Shown piece after piece: positions 47,722 to 57,690 of a DNA stretch of 64,000 bases. The notes under the pieces were generated by a model, which was not told where the DNA came from, made no database searches, and worked only from the letters and a program-made list of their open reading frames with translations. How positions within the stretch are numbered: the stretch's first letter is position 1; the number at the start of each line of letters is the position of its first letter. Made by a program: the position numbers and the translations under genes. Source of the stretch: Leclercia sp. AS011 (GTDB lineage: Bacteria; Pseudomonadota; Gammaproteobacteria; Enterobacterales; Enterobacteriaceae); assembly GCF_037152535.1 (NCBI RefSeq), contig NZ_JBBCMA010000005.1, positions 194,647-258,646 on the forward strand, in the 5' to 3' direction.

Positions 47722-50049
47722 GTGACCACTTCTACAAAAACCATTCTGACGGCAGCCCACTGGGGGCCCATGCTGGTCGAAACCGACGGCGACACGGTGA
47801 TTTCGTCCCGTGGCGCGTTACCGACGCAGCACCCTAATTCCCTGCAAACCGCGGTGCGTGACCAGGTGCACAGCAAAACCCGCGTGCGCTGGCCGATGGT
47901 CCGCAAGGGTTTTCTGGCCTCGCCGGATAGCCCACAGGGGGTGCGCGGGCAGGATGAGTTTGTGCGCGTAAGCTGGGATCAGGCGCTGGATCTTATCGAC
48001 GCGCAGCATAAACGTATTCGTGAGAACTATGGCCCATCGTCCATTTTTGCCGGGTCGTACGGCTGGCGTTCGAACGGCGTGCTGCATAAAGCTGCCACCC
48101 TGCTTCAGCGCTATATGAGCCTGGCGGGCGGCTACACCGGCCATCTGGGGGATTACTCCACCGGCGCGGCGCAGGCCATCATGCCTTATGTTGTAGGCGG
48201 CAACGAGGTGTACCAGCAGCAGACCAGCTGGCCGCTGGTGCTGGAGCATAGCGACGTGGTGGTGCTGTGGAGCGCCAACCCGCTCAACACCCTGAAAATT
48301 GCGTGGAACGCTTCCGACGAGCAGGGGATCCCTTACTTCAACGCGCTGCGTAAAAGCGGCAAGCGCCTGATCTGTATCGATCCGATGCGCTCCGAAACCA
48401 TGGATTTCTTCGGTGAGAGCGCCGAGTGGATCGCCCCGCATATGGGCACCGATGTGGCGATGATGCTCGGTATCGCCCATACGCTGGTGGAAAACGGCTG
48501 GCAGGACGAGGCGTTCCTTGCGCGTTGTACCAGCGGCTATGAAAAATTTGCCGACTATCTTCTCGGCGCGACCGACGGCATCGCCAAAACTGCCGAGTGG
48601 GCCGCCGACATCTGCGGTGTTCCGGCGGCGAAAATCCGCGAACTGGCAGCGTTATTCCACAGCAACAACACCATGCTGATGTCCGGCTGGGGGATGCAGC
48701 GCCAGCAGTTTGGCGAGCAGAAGCACTGGATGCTGGTCACCCTCGCCGCGATGCTCGGCCAGATCGGCACCCCGGGCGGCGGCTTTGGTCTGTCGTACCA
48801 CTTCGCCAACGGCGGCAACCCGACGCGGCGCGCGGCGGTGCTGGCCTCGATGCAGGGCTCGGTCAAGGGCGGGACGGACGCGGTGGATAAATTCCCGGTG
48901 GCCCGTATTGTCGAGGCGCTGGAAAACCCGGGCGGCTTCTATCAGCACAACGGACTGGATCGCCACTTCCCGGACATTCGCTTCGTCTGGTGGGCGGGCG
49001 GCGCTAACTTTACCCATCACCAGGATACCAATCGTCTGATCCGCGCCTGGCAAAAGCCGGATCTGGTGGTGATCTCCGAGTGCTTCTGGACCGCGGCGGC
49101 GAAGCATGCCGATATCGTCCTGCCGGCCACCACCTCGTTTGAACGTAATGACATGACCATGACCGGCGACTACAGCAACCAGCATATGGTGCCAATGAAG
49201 CGGGTGGTGCCACCGCGCGATGAAGCGCGTGATGATCTGGAGGTGTTTGCCGAGCTGAGCGAGCGCTGGGAGCAGGGCGGACAGGAGCGTTTTACCGAAG
49301 GCAAAACCGATCTTGAGTGGCTGGAGACTTTCTATCAGATCGCCGGACAGCGCGGCGCGGCACAGGGCGTCACCCTGGCCCCTTTTGCTGAGTTCTGGGA
49401 AGCCAATGCCATCGTTGAAATGCCGGAGTCCGACGAAAACGCGCAGTTCGTACGTTTCGCCGATTTCCGTCGCGACCCCGAGGGCCATCCGCTGAAAACC
49501 GAAAGCGGCAAAATTGTGATCCACTCTGAGCGGATCGCCAGCTTCCAGTATGCCGACTGTCCGCCGCACCCGATGTGGCTGGAGCCGGACGAGTGGCATG
49601 GCAATGCCGAGCCCGGGCAGTTACAGATCCTGTCTGCCCACCCGGCGCACCGTCTGCACAGCCAGCTCAACTACTCTTCCCTGCGCGAGCAGTACGCGGT
49701 GGCCGGGCGCGAGCCGGTGACGCTGCACCCGGATGACGCCAACGCGCGCGGCATTGCCGACGGCGACCTGGTGCGCGTCTGGAACCATCGCGGTCAGGTG
49801 TTGGCCGGAGCGGTGGTCAGCGACGGCATCAAGCCGGGGGTGATCTGCATTCACCAGGGGGCATGGCCGGATCTGGATGCTGAAAATGGCGGGATTTGTA
49901 AGAACGGGGCGGTCAACGTGCTGACCAAAGATCTCCCCAGCTCGAAGCTGGGGAATGGCTGCGCGGGGAATACCGCCCTGGCGTGGCTGGAAAAATATCA
50001 GGGGCCGACGCTTACGCTGACGGCGTTTGATCCGCCTGCCAGCTCATAA
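47722..50049 (+). CDS. bisC: Biotin sulfoxide reductase BisC
   Basis: A 775-residue cytoplasmic molybdopterin enzyme reducing biotin sulfoxide and methionine-S-sulfoxide. It belongs to the DMSO-reductase family with a serine molybdenum ligand (Ser in [16 protein letters not shown]). Further cofactor motifs are [29 protein letters not shown] and [14 protein letters not shown]. There is no twin-arginine signal, in contrast to TorA. The start is GTG after CAGGAG; no better ATG fits. Its 3' end overlaps the convergent yiaC by 38 bases. Confidence 0.95.
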   Translation: MTTSTKTILTAAHWGPMLVETDGDTVISSRGALPTQHPNSLQTAVRDQVHSKTRVRWPMVRKGFLASPDSPQGVRGQDEFVRVSWDQALDLIDAQHKRIRENYGPSSIFAGSYGWRSNGVLHKAATLLQRYMSLAGGYTGHLGDYSTGAAQAIMPYVVGGNEVYQQQTSWPLVLEHSDVVVLWSANPLNTLKIAWNASDEQGIPYFNALRKSGKRLICIDPMRSETMDFFGESAEWIAPHMGTDVAMMLGIAHTLVENGWQDEAFLARCTSGYEKFADYLLGATDGIAKTAEWAADICGVPAAKIRELAALFHSNNTMLMSGWGMQRQQFGEQKHWMLVTLAAMLGQIGTPGGGFGLSYHFANGGNPTRRAAVLASMQGSVKGGTDAVDKFPVARIVEALENPGGFYQHNGLDRHFPDIRFVWWAGGANFTHHQDTNRLIRAWQKPDLVVISECFWTAAAKHADIVLPATTSFERNDMTMTGDYSNQHMVPMKRVVPPRDEARDDLEVFAELSERWEQGGQERFTEGKTDLEWLETFYQIAGQRGAAQGVTLAPFAEFWEANAIVEMPESDENAQFVRFADFRRDPEGHPLKTESGKIVIHSERIASFQYADCPPHPMWLEPDEWHGNAEPGQLQILSAHPAHRLHSQLNYSSLREQYAVAGREPVTLHPDDANARGIADGDLVRVWNHRGQVLAGAVVSDGIKPGVICIHQGAWPDLDAENGGICKNGAVNVLTKDLPSSKLGNGCAGNTALAWLEKYQGPTLTLTAFDPPASS

Positions 50050-50458
50050 GCCAGGTCGGGTGTTGGGTATCTTCCTGCCAGGCGCTGTCTTCAATCCGAA
50101 AGCCCTGAGCATGGTAGAAATTCACCGCCCGGCTGTTCTTCTGGTAAACCTCCAGGCTTAACGACGGGTAGCGCTGCTGCACATGGTGGATCAGCGCATG
50201 CCCGATCCCCTTTCCGGCATACGCCGGGTCGACAAACAGCGCCCCGATATAGACGGACTGCATCACGCTGATGAAACCCCGAAGCTGGCCGTCCTCTTCC
50301 CACACCCAGGTCTCTGCCGACGGCAGGTAGACCTCCCGCACGACCGCCTCGCTCTCCTGCCAGTACTGCGCATCGATAAACGGGTGGGCGACGGTGGTGC
50401 TCTCCAGCCAGAGGACCAGCAGCGGCTCGACATCGTCACTGAGCCATTTGCGGATCAT
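50012..50458 (-). CDS. yiaC: GNAT N-acetyltransferase YiaC
   Basis: A 148-residue GNAT-fold acetyltransferase resembling E. coli YiaC, one of the lysine acetyltransferases found in that species. The acetyl-CoA loop is [16 protein letters not shown] (Q/RxxGxG/A type) and the tail [17 protein letters not shown] is typical. The start at MIRKWLSDD lies within the end of tag, a 23-base overlap, so translation is coupled to tag. Confidence 0.9.
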   Translation of the reverse strand: MIRKWLSDDVEPLLVLWLESTTVAHPFIDAQYWQESEAVVREVYLPSAETWVWEEDGQLRGFISVMQSVYIGALFVDPAYAGKGIGHALIHHVQQRYPSLSLEVYQKNSRAVNFYHAQGFRIEDSAWQEDTQHPTWLMSWQADQTPSA

Positions 50459-51017
50459 ATTGACCTCCGGGATGGCAGTGGCAGGCGGTAACATGATCGT
50501 TAACCAGCCCGCAGGCCTGCATAAAGGAGTAACAGATGGTGGTGCCGACGAACTTAAAGCCGCGCTTTTTCAGCGCTTTTGACAGGGCGTCTGAAGCGGG
50601 CGTCGAGGTGGGGATCTCTGCCAGCGTTGCCGCCTGAGTCACCTGCGGATTGTTATCGACAAAGGACCAGACGAAATCGGAAAAGCGCTCGCCGTTCTCT
50701 TCCATCGCCAGATAAGCCCGGGCGTTACCGATGATGGCTTCGATTTTGCCGCGATGGCGAATAATGCCCGCATCCAGTACTAACCTGTCGACGTCAGCGG
50801 TGGTCATCCCGGCGACCAGAACAGGATCGAACTGATGGAAGGCCTGGCGATAGTTTTCCCGCTTTTTAAGCACGGTGATCCAGGACAACCCAGCCTGCTG
50901 GCCTTCAAGGCAGATCATCTCAAATAAATTCTTTCCGTCAGTTTCCGGCACGCCCCACTCTTTATCGTGATAGGCGATGTAGAGCGGATCCTGGCTAACC
51001 CAGCCACAACGTTGCAT
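50436..51017 (-). CDS. tag: 3-methyladenine DNA glycosylase I
   Basis: Tag removes 3-methyladenine from alkylated DNA as a constitutive base-excision step. The 193 residues align with E. coli Tag (187), with six extra at the C-terminus. Zinc-snap residues Cys4 and His17 are in RCGWVSQDPLYIAYHDKEWG, and the two C-terminal ligands lie in VNDHVTACHCHPG. The glycosylase residues include Glu38 in EGQQAGLSWITVLKKRENY. It is coupled to yiaC, as in E. coli. Confidence 0.96.
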   Translation of the reverse strand: MQRCGWVSQDPLYIAYHDKEWGVPETDGKNLFEMICLEGQQAGLSWITVLKKRENYRQAFHQFDPVLVAGMTTADVDRLVLDAGIIRHRGKIEAIIGNARAYLAMEENGERFSDFVWSFVDNNPQVTQAATLAEIPTSTPASDALSKALKKRGFKFVGTTICYSFMQACGLVNDHVTACHCHPGGQYDPQMAQ

Positions 51018-51194
51018 CGGTTCTCTCCCTTATTGCTCCTGAAATTGCAAAAATTTCAATCGACCCGGCTTGACGTGTCATCTAAAGAGACAATAGTTAA
51101 TACAGGCTGATACGCAACATTCTTCATGTAGCCGCGTAGCCTCACTATAAACAATCACAAATATCGCCGAATTCGGCTCTTCTCTGGAGTCGCT

Positions 51195-51902
51195 TTGATG
51201 ATTATAAAAAAAATAAGTGGCCGCCATGCCGTAACCGGTCTGGTGAGTTTCTTGGCCTGTCTGCTGACAGGCAACACAGCAAATGCCTGGCAACAGGAAT
51301 ATATCGTTTCGGATACAAAAAGTAATACCACTGAGCGTTATACATGGGATGACGATCACCAACCGCGTTATGAGGACATTCTCAAAGAGCGGATCCTCTC
51401 TTCACAGAATATGCCCGGTCTGGCGCTGAATTTGCCGGATTCGTCACCGACGGACGCGACCAGCACGATGAGCGTGGGCTGGAGTATTCCCGTTGCCCGC
51501 CGCTTCACCACCGGACCGGTTGCCGCCTGGCATTACGACGGCTCCACGCCCAATATGGTTAACGAGTTTGGCGACAGCGTGAGCACGCAGTCGCTGACCG
51601 ACCCGCTATGGCATGCCAGCGTCAGTACCCTGGGCTGGCGCGTGGATACGCGGCTGGGCGATGTGCGGCCCTGGGCGCAAATCAGCTATAACCAGCAGTT
51701 TGGTGATAATCAGTGGAAGATGCAGTCCGGGCTGGGGCGCCTGGCTCCCTCAACGCAATACGGTAACTGGATGGATGTCACCGTCGGGGCCGACATGCTG
51801 ATCAACCCCTATATGGCGGCCTATGCCTCGATGTCCCAGGCCGAAAATATGTCCACCGGAGAAGATTACCTCTATACCCTCGGCGTCAGCGCCAGGTTCT
51901 GA
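51195..51902 (+). CDS. yhjY: Outer-membrane autotransporter-like barrel YhjY
   Basis: A 235-residue secreted protein resembling E. coli YhjY. A signal peptide (about 1-30, ending NTANA before WQQEY) is followed by a domain of alternating hydrophobic beta strands (DPLWHASVSTLGWRVDTRLGDVRPWAQISYNQQFG). It ends in GVSARF, with the terminal Phe required for barrel insertion. It resembles the translocator end of an autotransporter with no passenger. Its function is unknown. Confidence 0.9.
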   Translation: MMIIKKISGRHAVTGLVSFLACLLTGNTANAWQQEYIVSDTKSNTTERYTWDDDHQPRYEDILKERILSSQNMPGLALNLPDSSPTDATSTMSVGWSIPVARRFTTGPVAAWHYDGSTPNMVNEFGDSVSTQSLTDPLWHASVSTLGWRVDTRLGDVRPWAQISYNQQFGDNQWKMQSGLGRLAPSTQYGNWMDVTVGADMLINPYMAAYASMSQAENMSTGEDYLYTLGVSARF

Positions 51903-51961
51903 AACCCGTGGATGATTGACCTGAGCGACACCGGGCGTGGAGCTTTTCCCGGACGAGTCCA

Positions 51962-52013
51962 GGTCATTCATTCCTGATTTATGGCATTTCATTCCATCCC
52001 CTCTGCACTTCAT
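51962..52013 (+). promoter_or_regulatory. YpdB-like triple direct repeat upstream of yhjX
   Basis: GGTCATTCAT (51962-51971), GGCATTTCAT (51983-51992) and TGCACTTCAT (52004-52013) occur with exactly 11 bp between each. The middle copy is the E. coli YpdB half-site, and YpdB is described as binding two such 10-mers 11 bp apart at yhjX. The right copy matches 8 of 10 and the left copy 7 of 10. A promoter is expected in the 80 bp before the yhjX start. Confidence 0.72.
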
Positions 52014-52096
52014 GCCGTTTTACCCCTGTTGATGTGGGGTTTTGGTTATCGTTGTCAGCAGTGAACTTCCCTTTTTTCTGCTGCAGGACAACTGCC

Positions 52097-53299
52097 ATGA
52101 ACACTTCAACTTACAACCGCACTCGCTGGCTGACCCTTATCGGCACCATAGTGACCCAGTTTGCTCTGGGTTCAGTCTATACCTGGAGCCTGTTTAACAG
52201 CGCCCTCTCCGACAAACTCGATGCCCCGGTCAGCCAGGTGGCCTTCTCCTTTGGCTTGCTGAGCCTGGGTCTGGCGCTCTCATCTTCTATCGCGGGTAAA
52301 TTACAGGAACGTTTTGGCGTAAAACGCGTCACCATGGCTTCCGGGATTTTGCTGGGAGTCGGCTTCTTCCTGACCGCTCACTCCAGCAACCTGATGATGC
52401 TCTGGCTGAGTGCCGGGGTGCTGGTGGGGCTGGCGGACGGCGCGGGCTACCTGTTAACCCTGTCGAACTGTGTGAAATGGTTCCCGGAGCGTAAAGGGCT
52501 GATCTCCGCCTTCGCTATTGGCTCTTATGGCCTCGGCAGCCTGGGCTTTAAGTTTATCGACAGCCATCTGCTGGCCACCGTTGGTCTGGAGAAGACCTTC
52601 ATGATCTGGGGCGCTATCGTACTGGTGATGATCCTGTTCGGTGCCACGCTGATGAAAGATGCCCCGCAGCAGGAAGTAAAATCCGTTAACGGCGTGGTGG
52701 AGAACGACTTCACCCTTGCTCAGTCCATGCGTAAACCTCAGTACTGGATGCTGGCAGTGATGTTCCTGACCGCCTGCATGAGTGGTCTGTATGTGATTGG
52801 CGTAGCGAAAGATATCGCCCAGGGGATGGTGAAACTGGATGCCGCAACGGCGGCCAACGCGGTCACCATTATCTCTATCGCCAACCTCTCTGGTCGCCTG
52901 GTGCTCGGTATCCTCTCCGATAAGATCGCCCGCATCCGCGTGATTACGATCGGCCAGGTGGTATCCCTGGTGGGCATGGCCGCGCTGTTATTCGCCCCGC
53001 TCAATGAAGTGACCTTCTTCGCCGCCATTGCCTGTGTGGCATTTAACTTCGGCGGCACCATTACCGTCTTCCCGTCGCTGGTAAGTGAATTCTTCGGTCT
53101 GAATAACCTGGCAAAAAACTACGGCGTTATTTATTTAGGCTTTGGTATCGGCAGTATTTGCGGCTCGCTTATTGCTTCGCTGTTCGGCGGCTTTTATGTC
53201 ACCTTCTGCGTTATATTCGCCCTGTTAATCCTCTCTCTGGCGCTCTCAACCACTATTCGCCAACCGCAGCGCGAAATATTTAAAGAAGCGCATGCCTGA
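52097..53299 (+). CDS. yhjX: MFS transporter YhjX
   Basis: A 400-residue, 12-segment MFS protein of the oxalate:formate antiporter family, close to E. coli YhjX. E. coli YhjX has been linked to pyruvate-responsive physiology and is a main target of the YpdA/YpdB system. Motifs include the first helix GTIVTQFALGSVYTWSLFN and loop GKLQERFGVKRV. The ATG at 52097 matches E. coli; upstream open frame is leader. A terminator follows. Confidence 0.93.
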   Translation: MNTSTYNRTRWLTLIGTIVTQFALGSVYTWSLFNSALSDKLDAPVSQVAFSFGLLSLGLALSSSIAGKLQERFGVKRVTMASGILLGVGFFLTAHSSNLMMLWLSAGVLVGLADGAGYLLTLSNCVKWFPERKGLISAFAIGSYGLGSLGFKFIDSHLLATVGLEKTFMIWGAIVLVMILFGATLMKDAPQQEVKSVNGVVENDFTLAQSMRKPQYWMLAVMFLTACMSGLYVIGVAKDIAQGMVKLDAATAANAVTIISIANLSGRLVLGILSDKIARIRVITIGQVVSLVGMAALLFAPLNEVTFFAAIACVAFNFGGTITVFPSLVSEFFGLNNLAKNYGVIYLGFGIGSICGSLIASLFGGFYVTFCVIFALLILSLALSTTIRQPQREIFKEAHA

Positions 53300-53316
53300 T
53301 TAAAACTTCCCCTAAG

Positions 53317-53339
53317 GGCCGGATATTCCGGCCTTTTTT
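53317..53339 (+). terminator. Terminator of yhjX
   Basis: GGCCGGA-TAT-TCCGGCC, a 7-bp perfect stem followed by six T. Confidence 0.9.
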
Positions 53340-53565
53340 GTTTTTAAAGGTGGTAAAGAACAGGTTGCTGGTATGTCATCGGACTTGTTTTTTTGTAAAT
53401 ATTTGCAGGGATCACATTCTCTGCTGCCACTTTTTCTTTTCCCTGTGGTCTACTTACCGCGCTTGAAGACGTTTCTAATAACTGTCCCCTGAGCAATGAA
53501 ATATCCTGTTCACTTTTTGACCAAGAGTGAAGCGGCTCTACTTTACCTTTTTCCAGGTTGCATTA

Positions 53566-55257
53566 ATGAAATATATCAAAGCGATGACGCAACAAAAGCT
53601 CAGCTTTTTGCTCGCGTTGTACATCGGTCTGTTTATGAATGGCGCGGTTTTTTTCCGTCGGTTTGATGGTTATGCGCAAGATTTTACCGCCTGGAAAGGA
53701 GTCGCTGCGGTCGTTGAACTGGTGGGCACTGTACTGGTCACCTTCTTTTTACTGCGTCTGCTGTCGCTGTTTGGACGCCGTATCTGGCGCGTACTCGCCA
53801 CGCTGGTGGTGTTGTGCTCGGCGGGTGCCAGCTATTACATGACCTTTATGAACGTGGTGATTGGCTACGGCATTATTGCCTCGGTGATGACCACGGATAT
53901 CGACCTCTCGAAAGAGGTGGTCGGTTTGCACTTTATTCTGTGGCTGGTTTGCGTGAGCATCCTGCCTCTGCTGCTTATCTGGAACAACCGCTGCCGCTAT
54001 ACGCTATTGCGTCAGGTGCGTACGCCGGGTCTGCGTATCCGAAGCGTGGCGCTGGTGATGCTGGCGGGCTTAATGGTCTGGGGGCCGATTCGCCTGCTGG
54101 AAGTTAAGCAGAAAAGTGACGAACGTACCTCCGGCGTGGATATGCCGAGCTACGGCGGCGTGGTGGCGAACTCCTATCTGCCATCCAACTGGATCTCCGC
54201 GCTGGGGTTATATGCCTGGGCGCAGGTGGATGAGTCCTCGGATAATAAATCGTTGATGAACCCGGCGAAGAAGTTCACCTATCAGGCGCCATCGGATATC
54301 GATGATACCTATGTGGTCTTCATTATTGGCGAAACCACGCGCTGGGATCATATGGGTATGCTGGGCTATGAGCGGGATACCACACCGAAGCTGGCGCAGG
54401 AGAAAAACCTCGTCGCCTTCCGCGGTACGTCCTGTGATACGGCCACCAAGCTCTCGTTGCGCTGCATGTTCGTGCGTGAGGGCGGCGCGAGCGATAACCC
54501 GCAGCGGACGCTGAAAGAGCAGAACGTCTTCTCTGTATTGCACCAGCTGGGCTTTAGCTCCGATCTCTACGCCATGCAGAGCGAGATGTGGTTCTACAGC
54601 AACACCATGGCCAGCAACATTGCCTACCGCGAGCAGATTGGCGCCGAGCCGCGTAACCGCGGTAAGAGCGTGGACGACATGCTGCTGATCGACGAGATGC
54701 AACGCTCCCTGCAGGGGCATGAGCAAGGTAAGCACTTGATCATCCTGCATACCAAAGGGTCGCACTTTAACTACACCCAGCGTTATCCGCGCAGCTTTGC
54801 CAAATGGACGCCGGAGTGTAAGGGCGTGGATAAAGACTGCAGCAAAGCGCAGCTCATTAACTCCTACGACAACTCGGTGACCTACGTGGATCACTTTATC
54901 GACAGCGTGATTGACCAGGTGCGCGATAAGAAGGCGATTGTTTTCTACGCCGCCGACCACGGTGAGTCGATTAACGAGAAAGAGCATCTGCACGGCACGC
55001 CGCGCAAGATGGCTCCGCCGGAGCAGTTCCGCGTCCCGATGATGGTGTGGATGTCCGACAAGTACCTGGAGAACCCGGACAAAGCCAAAATGTTCGCTCA
55101 TCTTAAAGAGCAGGCGGAAATGAAAGTGCCGCATCGTCATGTGGAGCTGTACGACACGATCCTCGGTTGCCTCGGTTATACCTCGCCAGACGGCGGGATT
55201 AACGAGAATAACAACTGGTGTAAAGTGCCGGACGGCGCAGCGAAAGCCGCAAAGTAA
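53566..55257 (+). CDS. eptB: Kdo2-lipid A phosphoethanolamine 7''-transferase
   Basis: EptB adds phosphoethanolamine to the outer Kdo residue of LPS. The 563 residues equal E. coli. Five transmembrane helices (about 1-185) precede a periplasmic sulfatase-like domain. The zinc/nucleophile segment is IIGETTRWDHMG with the acceptor Thr in SCDTATKLSLRC. AADHGES and HGTPR complete the metal site. The ATG at 53566 gives the family N-terminus. In E. coli the sRNAs MgrR and ArcZ repress it; I cannot confirm pairing here. Confidence 0.95.
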   Translation: MKYIKAMTQQKLSFLLALYIGLFMNGAVFFRRFDGYAQDFTAWKGVAAVVELVGTVLVTFFLLRLLSLFGRRIWRVLATLVVLCSAGASYYMTFMNVVIGYGIIASVMTTDIDLSKEVVGLHFILWLVCVSILPLLLIWNNRCRYTLLRQVRTPGLRIRSVALVMLAGLMVWGPIRLLEVKQKSDERTSGVDMPSYGGVVANSYLPSNWISALGLYAWAQVDESSDNKSLMNPAKKFTYQAPSDIDDTYVVFIIGETTRWDHMGMLGYERDTTPKLAQEKNLVAFRGTSCDTATKLSLRCMFVREGGASDNPQRTLKEQNVFSVLHQLGFSSDLYAMQSEMWFYSNTMASNIAYREQIGAEPRNRGKSVDDMLLIDEMQRSLQGHEQGKHLIILHTKGSHFNYTQRYPRSFAKWTPECKGVDKDCSKAQLINSYDNSVTYVDHFIDSVIDQVRDKKAIVFYAADHGESINEKEHLHGTPRKMAPPEQFRVPMMVWMSDKYLENPDKAKMFAHLKEQAEMKVPHRHVELYDTILGCLGYTSPDGGINENNNWCKVPDGAAKAAK

Positions 55258-55348
55258 CAGGCCTGGCGACTTTATAGCCGATCGAAAGGCTTTTGCAAAA
55301 TAAGGGATTGACGGAGGCAGAGCGTAGCAGTAAGATGCGCTCCGCATT

Positions 55349-55425
55349 CGGCGAGTAGCGCAGCTTGGTAGCGCAACTGGTTTGGGACCAGTGGGTCGGA
55401 GGTTCGAATCCTCTCTCGCCGACCA
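55349..55425 (+). tRNA. tRNA-Pro (UGG)
   Basis: A complete 77-nt tRNA with encoded CCA end. The anticodon stem ACTGG/CCAGT encloses the loop TTTGGGA, so the anticodon is UGG (reads CCA/CCG/CCU). As I recall it, the sequence equals E. coli tRNA-Pro3 (proM). At this place, between eptB and dppA, E. coli carries proK with anticodon CGG. A terminator follows at once, so it is a single-gene transcript. Confidence 0.95.
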
Positions 55426-55431
55426 CATTTG

Positions 55432-55459
55432 AAAACCCCGCTCTTTGAGCGGGGTTTTT
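55432..55459 (+). terminator. Terminator after tRNA-Pro
   Basis: AAAACCCCGCT-CTTTG-AGCGGGGTTTTT, a GC-rich stem with A- and T-tracts directly after the CCA end. Confidence 0.92.
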
Positions 55460-56071
55460 GCATTTATCGCCCGCAGAACTTTGTCGCATTAACGTGTTAT
55501 CTTTCCAGACTTATTAAAATAGGGTCTACCTGTCGTTCCCCCTGCCTGTTAACGTTTTTGTGACATATTCCATTGTATTTTTTTATATATGGAATGATCT
55601 TTTTTCGCGTTGCTTATGGATAACCTCAGCATTTTCCCCTGTGCGTTTTAACGTTCATGGCATTTAGTGCGCAGATAATCGCCATTCCGTAAGAAAATTT
55701 ACCCCGGTTGAATAAATGTTAATCACTGGTTGTAGCAGAATGAGTAGAGAGTTGTGCTGCATCATGGCGGGTAGCATAAATTTCCCTGCTGAAAATACGC
55801 CCCGGTAGTTTTTTTAATCTTTGTTTGCCAATTCTCACACTTAGCGTAAATCCCCGTCACCTGTATTGACGTTTTCACATTCTGTTGACAGATTGTAGGG
55901 CACGAGGGGCATTTCAGGGAGGATCTGCGCTGCAACTCAGTCGCTCTTCTGAAAGGAATCTCCATCCCTTATAACGCCTCAGGGCAACACCGACCGGACC
56001 GGGTAAAAAATAAATAAAGGTCAGGCGGCGTAACACAACAAAGCAAAACATCACATTGGAGCAGAATAACA
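55460..56071 (+). promoter_or_regulatory. dppA upstream region and leader, with GcvB-like target
   Basis: This 612-bp AT-rich region precedes dppA. The last about 165 bases correspond to the long E. coli dppA leader. A CA-rich, G-poor stretch at 56033-56055 (ACACAACAAAGCAAAACATC) lies directly before the ribosome site TTGGAG. It is the kind of target bound by the GU-rich R1 part of the sRNA GcvB, which represses dppA in enterics. I see no clear promoter boxes and nothing else in 55460-55850. Confidence 0.6.
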
Positions 56072-57679
56072 ATGAGTATTTCCTTGAAGAAGTCAGGGAT
56101 GCTGAAGCTTGGTCTGAGCCTGGTGGCCATGACCGTCGCAGCAGGCGTACAGGCAAAAACCCTGGTCTACTGTTCTGAAGGCTCGCCGGAAGGCTTTAAC
56201 CCACAGCTCTTTACCTCTGGTACCACGTACGACGCCAGCTCTGTACCGATCTATAACCGTCTGGTTGAATTCAAAACCGGCACCACGGAAGTTATTCCGG
56301 GTCTGGCTGAGAAGTGGGAAGTCAGCGAAGACGGTAAAACTTACACCTTCCACCTGCGCCAGGGCGTGAAGTGGCAGGACAGCAAAGAGTTCAAACCAAC
56401 GCGCGATCTGAACGCCGACGACGTGGTGTTCTCCTTCGATCGTCAGAAGAATGCCCAGAACCCGTACCATAAAGTCTCTGGCGGCAGCTATGAGTACTTC
56501 GAAGGGATGGGCCTGCAGGACCTGATCAGCGAAATCAAAAAAGTGGACGACAACACCGTTCAGTTCGTGCTGACGCGTCCTGAAGCGCCGTTCCTGGCTG
56601 ACCTGGCCATGGACTTCGCCTCTATTCTGTCAAAAGAATATGCCGACAACATGCTGAAAGCCGGCACGCCGGAGAAAGTTGACCTGAACCCAATCGGTAC
56701 CGGTCCGTTCCAGCTGCAGCAGTACCAGAAAGACTCCCGTATTCTGTACAAAGCGTTCGAAGGTTACTGGGGCACCAAGCCGCAGATCGACCGTCTGGTC
56801 TTCTCCATCACGCCTGACGCCTCCGTGCGTTACGCCAAACTGCAGAAGAACGAGTGCCAGGTGATGCCGTATCCGAACCCGGCTGACATCGCGCGCATGA
56901 AGCAGGACAAAAACATCAACCTGCTCGAGCAGGCGGGTCTGAACGTGGGCTACCTCTCCTTTAACACCGAGAAGAAACCGTTTGATGACGTGAAAGTGCG
57001 TCAGGCGCTGACCTATGCGGTGAACAAAGAAGCGATCATCAAGGCCGTTTATCAGGGCGCTGGCGTTGCCGCGAAGAACCTGATCCCACCAACAATGTGG
57101 GGCTACAACGACGACGTTAAGGATTACACCTATGACGTTGAGAAAGCGAAAGCACTGCTGAAAGAAGCGGGCCAGGATAAAGGCTTTACCGTTGAGCTGT
57201 GGGCGATGCCAGTACAGCGTCCTTACAACCCGAACGCGCGCCGTATGGCCGAGATGGTTCAGGCTGACTGGGCGAAAATCGGCGTTCAGGCCAAGATCGT
57301 GACCTACGAGTGGGGCGAGTACCTGAAGCGTGCTAAAGCAGGTGAGCACCAGGCGGTCATGATGGGCTGGACCGGCGACAATGGGGATCCGGATAACTTC
57401 TTCGCGACCCTGTTCAGCTGTGCCGCGGCGAAAGACGGTTCTAACTACTCTCGCTGGTGCTACAAGCCGTTTGAAGATCTGATTCAGCCAGCGCGTGCTG
57501 CAGAAGATCACAACAAGCGTATCGAACTGTACAAACAGGCTCAGGTTGTGATGCATGACCAGGCGCCAGCGCTGATCGTGGCTCACTCAACCGTGTACGA
57601 GCCAGTGCGTAAAGAAGTTAAAGGCTATGTGGTTGATCCACTGGGCAAACACCACTTCGAAAACGTCTCTGTTGAATAA
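56072..57679 (+). CDS. dppA: Dipeptide-binding periplasmic protein DppA
   Basis: A 535-residue precursor, same length as E. coli DppA. It binds dipeptides, and haem in E. coli, and delivers them to DppBCDF. The signal peptide (about 1-28) ends VAAGVQA before KTLVYCSEGSPEGFNPQLF. The SBP family 5 fold shows NRLVEFKTGTTEVIPGLAEKWEVSEDGKTYTFHLRQGVKW. A disulfide-type Cys is visible in the mature N-terminus (YCSEG). REP units and a hairpin follow before dppB. Confidence 0.97.
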   Translation: MSISLKKSGMLKLGLSLVAMTVAAGVQAKTLVYCSEGSPEGFNPQLFTSGTTYDASSVPIYNRLVEFKTGTTEVIPGLAEKWEVSEDGKTYTFHLRQGVKWQDSKEFKPTRDLNADDVVFSFDRQKNAQNPYHKVSGGSYEYFEGMGLQDLISEIKKVDDNTVQFVLTRPEAPFLADLAMDFASILSKEYADNMLKAGTPEKVDLNPIGTGPFQLQQYQKDSRILYKAFEGYWGTKPQIDRLVFSITPDASVRYAKLQKNECQVMPYPNPADIARMKQDKNINLLEQAGLNVGYLSFNTEKKPFDDVKVRQALTYAVNKEAIIKAVYQGAGVAAKNLIPPTMWGYNDDVKDYTYDVEKAKALLKEAGQDKGFTVELWAMPVQRPYNPNARRMAEMVQADWAKIGVQAKIVTYEWGEYLKRAKAGEHQAVMMGWTGDNGDPDNFFATLFSCAAAKDGSNYSRWCYKPFEDLIQPARAAEDHNKRIELYKQAQVVMHDQAPALIVAHSTVYEPVRKEVKGYVVDPLGKHHFENVSVE

Positions 57680-57690
57680 TTAAAAGCAAT

